From Acinetobacter johnsonii CIP 64.6 (lineage in GTDB: Bacteria > Pseudomonadota > Gammaproteobacteria > Pseudomonadales > Moraxellaceae): a stretch of DNA of 64,000 nt. The stretch's first letter is position 1; every line of letters starts with the position of its first letter. The DNA lies in the NCBI RefSeq assembly GCF_000368045.1, contig NZ_KB849235.1, forward strand, positions 888,601-952,600, in the 5' to 3' direction. The translations under genes and the position numbers were made by a program. Shown piece after piece: positions 61,831 to 64,000 of the stretch. The notes beneath the pieces are model-generated. The model searched no databases. It had not been told where the DNA came from and saw only the letters and a program-made list of their open reading frames with translations.

Positions 61831-63332
61831 TGCGTAGCTTGCTTGGAGATTATTTACTGCAACGATTACAGCAAGATATTGACGGAACCCTACAATTGCG
61901 GTTGTTTCGCTGCTTACGCAACGCCATTATTGACAGTGTGCTCGCACCCAAAACTCGCCTACCTGCATCACGTGATTTGGCCAAAGAAATTAAAGTCTCA
62001 CGCAATACCGTGCTCAGTGCATATGAACAATTACAAGCGCAAGGTTATGTTGAAGCACGTACAGGCCAAGGCACATGGGTCGCTGAAAAACTACCTGAAT
62101 CCTTTTTGGTCAAAGCTGAAAATACCAATAGCCAAACTCAAGAAAAAAAGCCCCAGCAGAATTATAATTTGTCGCAACGCGGTTCCTATCTCATCGGCTA
62201 TTCAGCTGCATCGCCTTACCAATGGGGCGCGTTTGTGCCCGGTGCACCCGATGTCACAGAATTTCCGCACCATATTTTTAGCCGTATTCAGACCCGCCTC
62301 AGCCGTGAACCCGAAATCAACAGTCTCATTTATAGCAATGCGGGCGGTTGTTTAGAGCTGCGCCAAGAACTGGCGGAATACCTCAAAATTGCACGTTCGG
62401 TGCAATGCGATGCAGACCAAATCATTATTACTGAAGGGACACACCAGGCGATCGATTTGGTTTCACGGACCTTAAGTGACCCTGGCGATGAAGTTTGGAT
62501 TGAAGATCCTGCTTATTGGGGGGCACGTAATATTTTACGCATTAATGGCGTAAATCTACGCTCCTTGCCTGTCGATCAAGAAGGCATTATTCCTGACCTA
62601 GACCCTAAAACCCCACCTAAACTGATTTTTGTGACGCCTTCACATCAATACCCTTTAGGCTCTCACTTAAGTTTAGAGCGTCGTAAACAACTGATTGCCA
62701 TCGCACGCCAGCATAAAAGCTGGATTGTGGAAGATGACTATGACAGTGAGTTCCGCTTTTCGGGTCAGCCCTTCCCTTCTTTACAAGGTTTGGAGCCAGA
62801 TGCACCTGTCATTTATATGGGAACCTTCAGTAAAACTATCTACCCTGCGTTGCGCATTGGTTATTTGGTGGTCCCTAAAAAGCTGTTTTCACCGCTGCGT
62901 ATTGTGGCATCGGAACTATATCGGGGCGGGCATTTACTGGATCAAAAAGTCTTGGCAGAGTTCATCCGTGAGGGCCATTATGAAGCACATATTCGTCGTA
63001 TGCGTTTACTCTATAGCAAGCGTCACGCCTTTTTAATCGATCTGATTACACGTCATCTTGGGGCAGATTTCCTGCATGAATACAATACCGCTGCTGGTTT
63101 ACATTTGATTTTAAAGCTGCCGAGCAACATGGATGATGTGTTGATTGCCAGCAATGCACTTGATCAAGGCGTAAAAGTTCGAGCGCTGTCACAGTACTAT
63201 ACCAAGCATTATTCAACACGGCAGAAAGGACTACTATTAGGCTTTGCCTGTGTCCGTGAACAGGAAATATTGGTGGCTTTTGGTGTGTTACTCAAATGTC
63301 TGCGAAATTCAGGAGTTCGTACGTTGAGTTGA
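61830..63332 (+). CDS. gabR: MocR/GabR-type transcriptional regulator
   Basis: A GntR-type winged helix (residues about 15-85: LRNAIIDSVLAPKTRLPASR, DLAKEIKVSRNTVLSAYEQL, VEARTGQGTW) is fused to a fold-type I aminotransferase domain. The latter has VWIEDPAYWGARNILR, VEDDYDSEFRFSG and the PLP Lys in MGTFSKTIYPALRIGYLVVP. 500 aa is normal. In B. subtilis GabR senses GABA-PLP and activates gabTD. Start TTG with AGGAGAG. Divergent from gabT and followed by gabP, so regulation of GABA use is likely. Confidence 0.88.
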   Translation: MRSLLGDYLLQRLQQDIDGTLQLRLFRCLRNAIIDSVLAPKTRLPASRDLAKEIKVSRNTVLSAYEQLQAQGYVEARTGQGTWVAEKLPESFLVKAENTNSQTQEKKPQQNYNLSQRGSYLIGYSAASPYQWGAFVPGAPDVTEFPHHIFSRIQTRLSREPEINSLIYSNAGGCLELRQELAEYLKIARSVQCDADQIIITEGTHQAIDLVSRTLSDPGDEVWIEDPAYWGARNILRINGVNLRSLPVDQEGIIPDLDPKTPPKLIFVTPSHQYPLGSHLSLERRKQLIAIARQHKSWIVEDDYDSEFRFSGQPFPSLQGLEPDAPVIYMGTFSKTIYPALRIGYLVVPKKLFSPLRIVASELYRGGHLLDQKVLAEFIREGHYEAHIRRMRLLYSKRHAFLIDLITRHLGADFLHEYNTAAGLHLILKLPSNMDDVLIASNALDQGVKVRALSQYYTKHYSTRQKGLLLGFACVREQEILVAFGVLLKCLRNSGVRTLS

Positions 63333-63747
63333 TTGTTTTTATAAATTAGATACTTAAGTTTTTTTTACAACCATTCTACTTACGACTAAAGACGCAGTTA
63401 CAAAGCTGAGTTTTGCTGCTTCATTCTATAAATTATTGAGATGAGAGTAAACATTGGCTCCCCAGCTTTTCATATTTTAGCTGCAATTGGCTCCTTCCAA
63501 ATGCTAAAAAATGGCTCTCGTTTACTGAGAACAAAAAAGAGAGATTAGGTGCATACATAAACAACATGTAACCGTTTTGTAGCCAAAGTGTGATTTTTCA
63601 CGCTTTGACAGAAATATCAGATTTATTCATTTTTGCCTTAATAATGATAAAGCCTCTGATCATTCGGTTACAGTTTTAAAGGATGAGTAGTCCGAAAAAG
63701 GCTTTGCCCCCTTTTGAAACTACCTCCTTAAGATTAAGGAAAATTAT
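63333..63747. other. regulatory region upstream of gabP
   Basis: About 415 bases with no gene. Three copies of the TGGCTC motif occur (63453-63461, 63486-63494, 63512-63520). No strong terminator for the MocR gene is evident. Confidence 0.5.
63453..63520 (+). promoter_or_regulatory. motif array upstream of gabP
   Basis: ATTGGCTCC at 63453-63461 and again at 63486-63494 (33-base period), then TGGCTCTCG at 63512-63520, 17 bases after the second. The last two reproduce exactly the arrangement and spacing found before gabT; the first is an additional site. Confidence 0.72.
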
Positions 63748-64000
63748 ATGGAAGCACCTAAACAAAGCGCTGTGCCGGATGCATCTCAGGGCTTAAAAAA
63801 TGGACTTAAGTCGCGTCATCTCACCATGATCTCGATTGCAGGTGTCATTGGTGGTTCACTGTTCATCGGCTCGGGAAATGTTATCTATTCAGCAGGCCCT
63901 GCTGCAGTTTTGGCCTATGCGTTTGGTGGATTACTCATTCTGTTAATCATGCGTATGCTAGGTGAAATGGCCGTTCTCAATCCAGACAGTGGGTCATTTT
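63748..64000 (+). CDS. gabP: GABA permease, 5' part (runs off the window)
   Basis: The first 84 codons of an APC-type amino-acid permease: a hydrophilic N-terminus, then LKSRHLTMISIAGVIGGSLF, IGSGNVIYSAGPAAVLAYAF, GGLLILLIMRMLGEMAVLNP. These match helices 1 and 2 of GabP/AnsP-type transporters. AAGGA precedes the ATG. GABA as substrate is inferred from the adjacent gabT-gabD and MocR genes and from the shared promoter motif. The gene is cut by the window end. Confidence 0.85.
   Translation, partial: MEAPKQSAVPDASQGLKNGLKSRHLTMISIAGVIGGSLFIGSGNVIYSAGPAAVLAYAFGGLLILLIMRMLGEMAVLNPDSGSF

Overview
The window looks like a chromosomal segment of an Acinetobacter species (Moraxellaceae). The strongest sign is a complete protocatechuate/quinate block in the order pcaI-J-F-B-D-K-C-H-G-quiB-C-X-A with pcaU divergent from pcaI. 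This is the arrangement I know from Acinetobacter baylyi. Further signs are the gdhA-astCADBE arginine cluster with a divergent AsnC/Lrp gene, the gabT-gabD/MocR/gabP cluster, AT-leaning composition, and IS17-like, IS30-like and IS66-like elements of Acinetobacter type. I cannot name the species.

Layout. Positions 1-1014 are the right part of an IS66-family element that cuts off a small minus-strand gene. 1269-5713 (minus) is the cell-shape block mreB-mreC-mreD-maf-rng, divergent from gatC-gatA-gatB (5847-9168). 9217-20461 is an accessory stretch: a SEFIR-domain protein, a secreted protein, a DJ-1/PfpI protein, a lipoprotein gene split by an IS5-family element, several uncharacterised secreted or cytoplasmic proteins, an SbmA-type peptide transporter, an intact IS17/IS903-like element with a perfect 9-bp target duplication, and an IS30-family element.

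20851-26147 is a 3-hydroxybutyrate/ketone-body locus: 3-hydroxybutyrate dehydrogenase, a GntP-family permease broken by one in-frame stop codon, a LysR regulator and a two-subunit 3-oxoacid CoA-transferase. A carboxymuconolactone-decarboxylase-like gene follows. 26889-29072 encodes a TonB-dependent receptor closely resembling E. coli PqqU (YncD), next to the PQQ-dependent quinate dehydrogenase gene quiA. 29149-43719 is the 13-gene pca-qui block. It takes quinate/shikimate through periplasmic QuiA, QuiB and QuiC to protocatechuate, then through the beta-ketoadipate pathway to succinyl-CoA and acetyl-CoA. PcaU and a three-repeat operator sit at its head.

44903-47685 pairs a secreted broad-specificity amino-acid racemase with a CycA-type D-Ala/D-Ser/Gly permease. 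48089-55531 is the arginine succinyltransferase pathway with NAD-type glutamate dehydrogenase. 56161-58500 is a decayed AT-rich patch: a transposase tail, an orphan gene, a frameshifted IS17-like copy and 27-bp tandem repeats. 58524-64000 is a GABA-utilisation cluster (gabD, gabT, a MocR/GabR regulator and the start of gabP). A shared two-part sequence motif lies in front of gabT and gabP.

The observations most worth following up are the shared motif in the gab promoters, the PqqU-like receptor beside a quinoprotein gene, the stand-alone SEFIR protein, the stop codon in the hydroxybutyrate permease gene, and several perfect inverted repeats between genes of the pca-qui operon. I found no tRNA, rRNA or CRISPR array.
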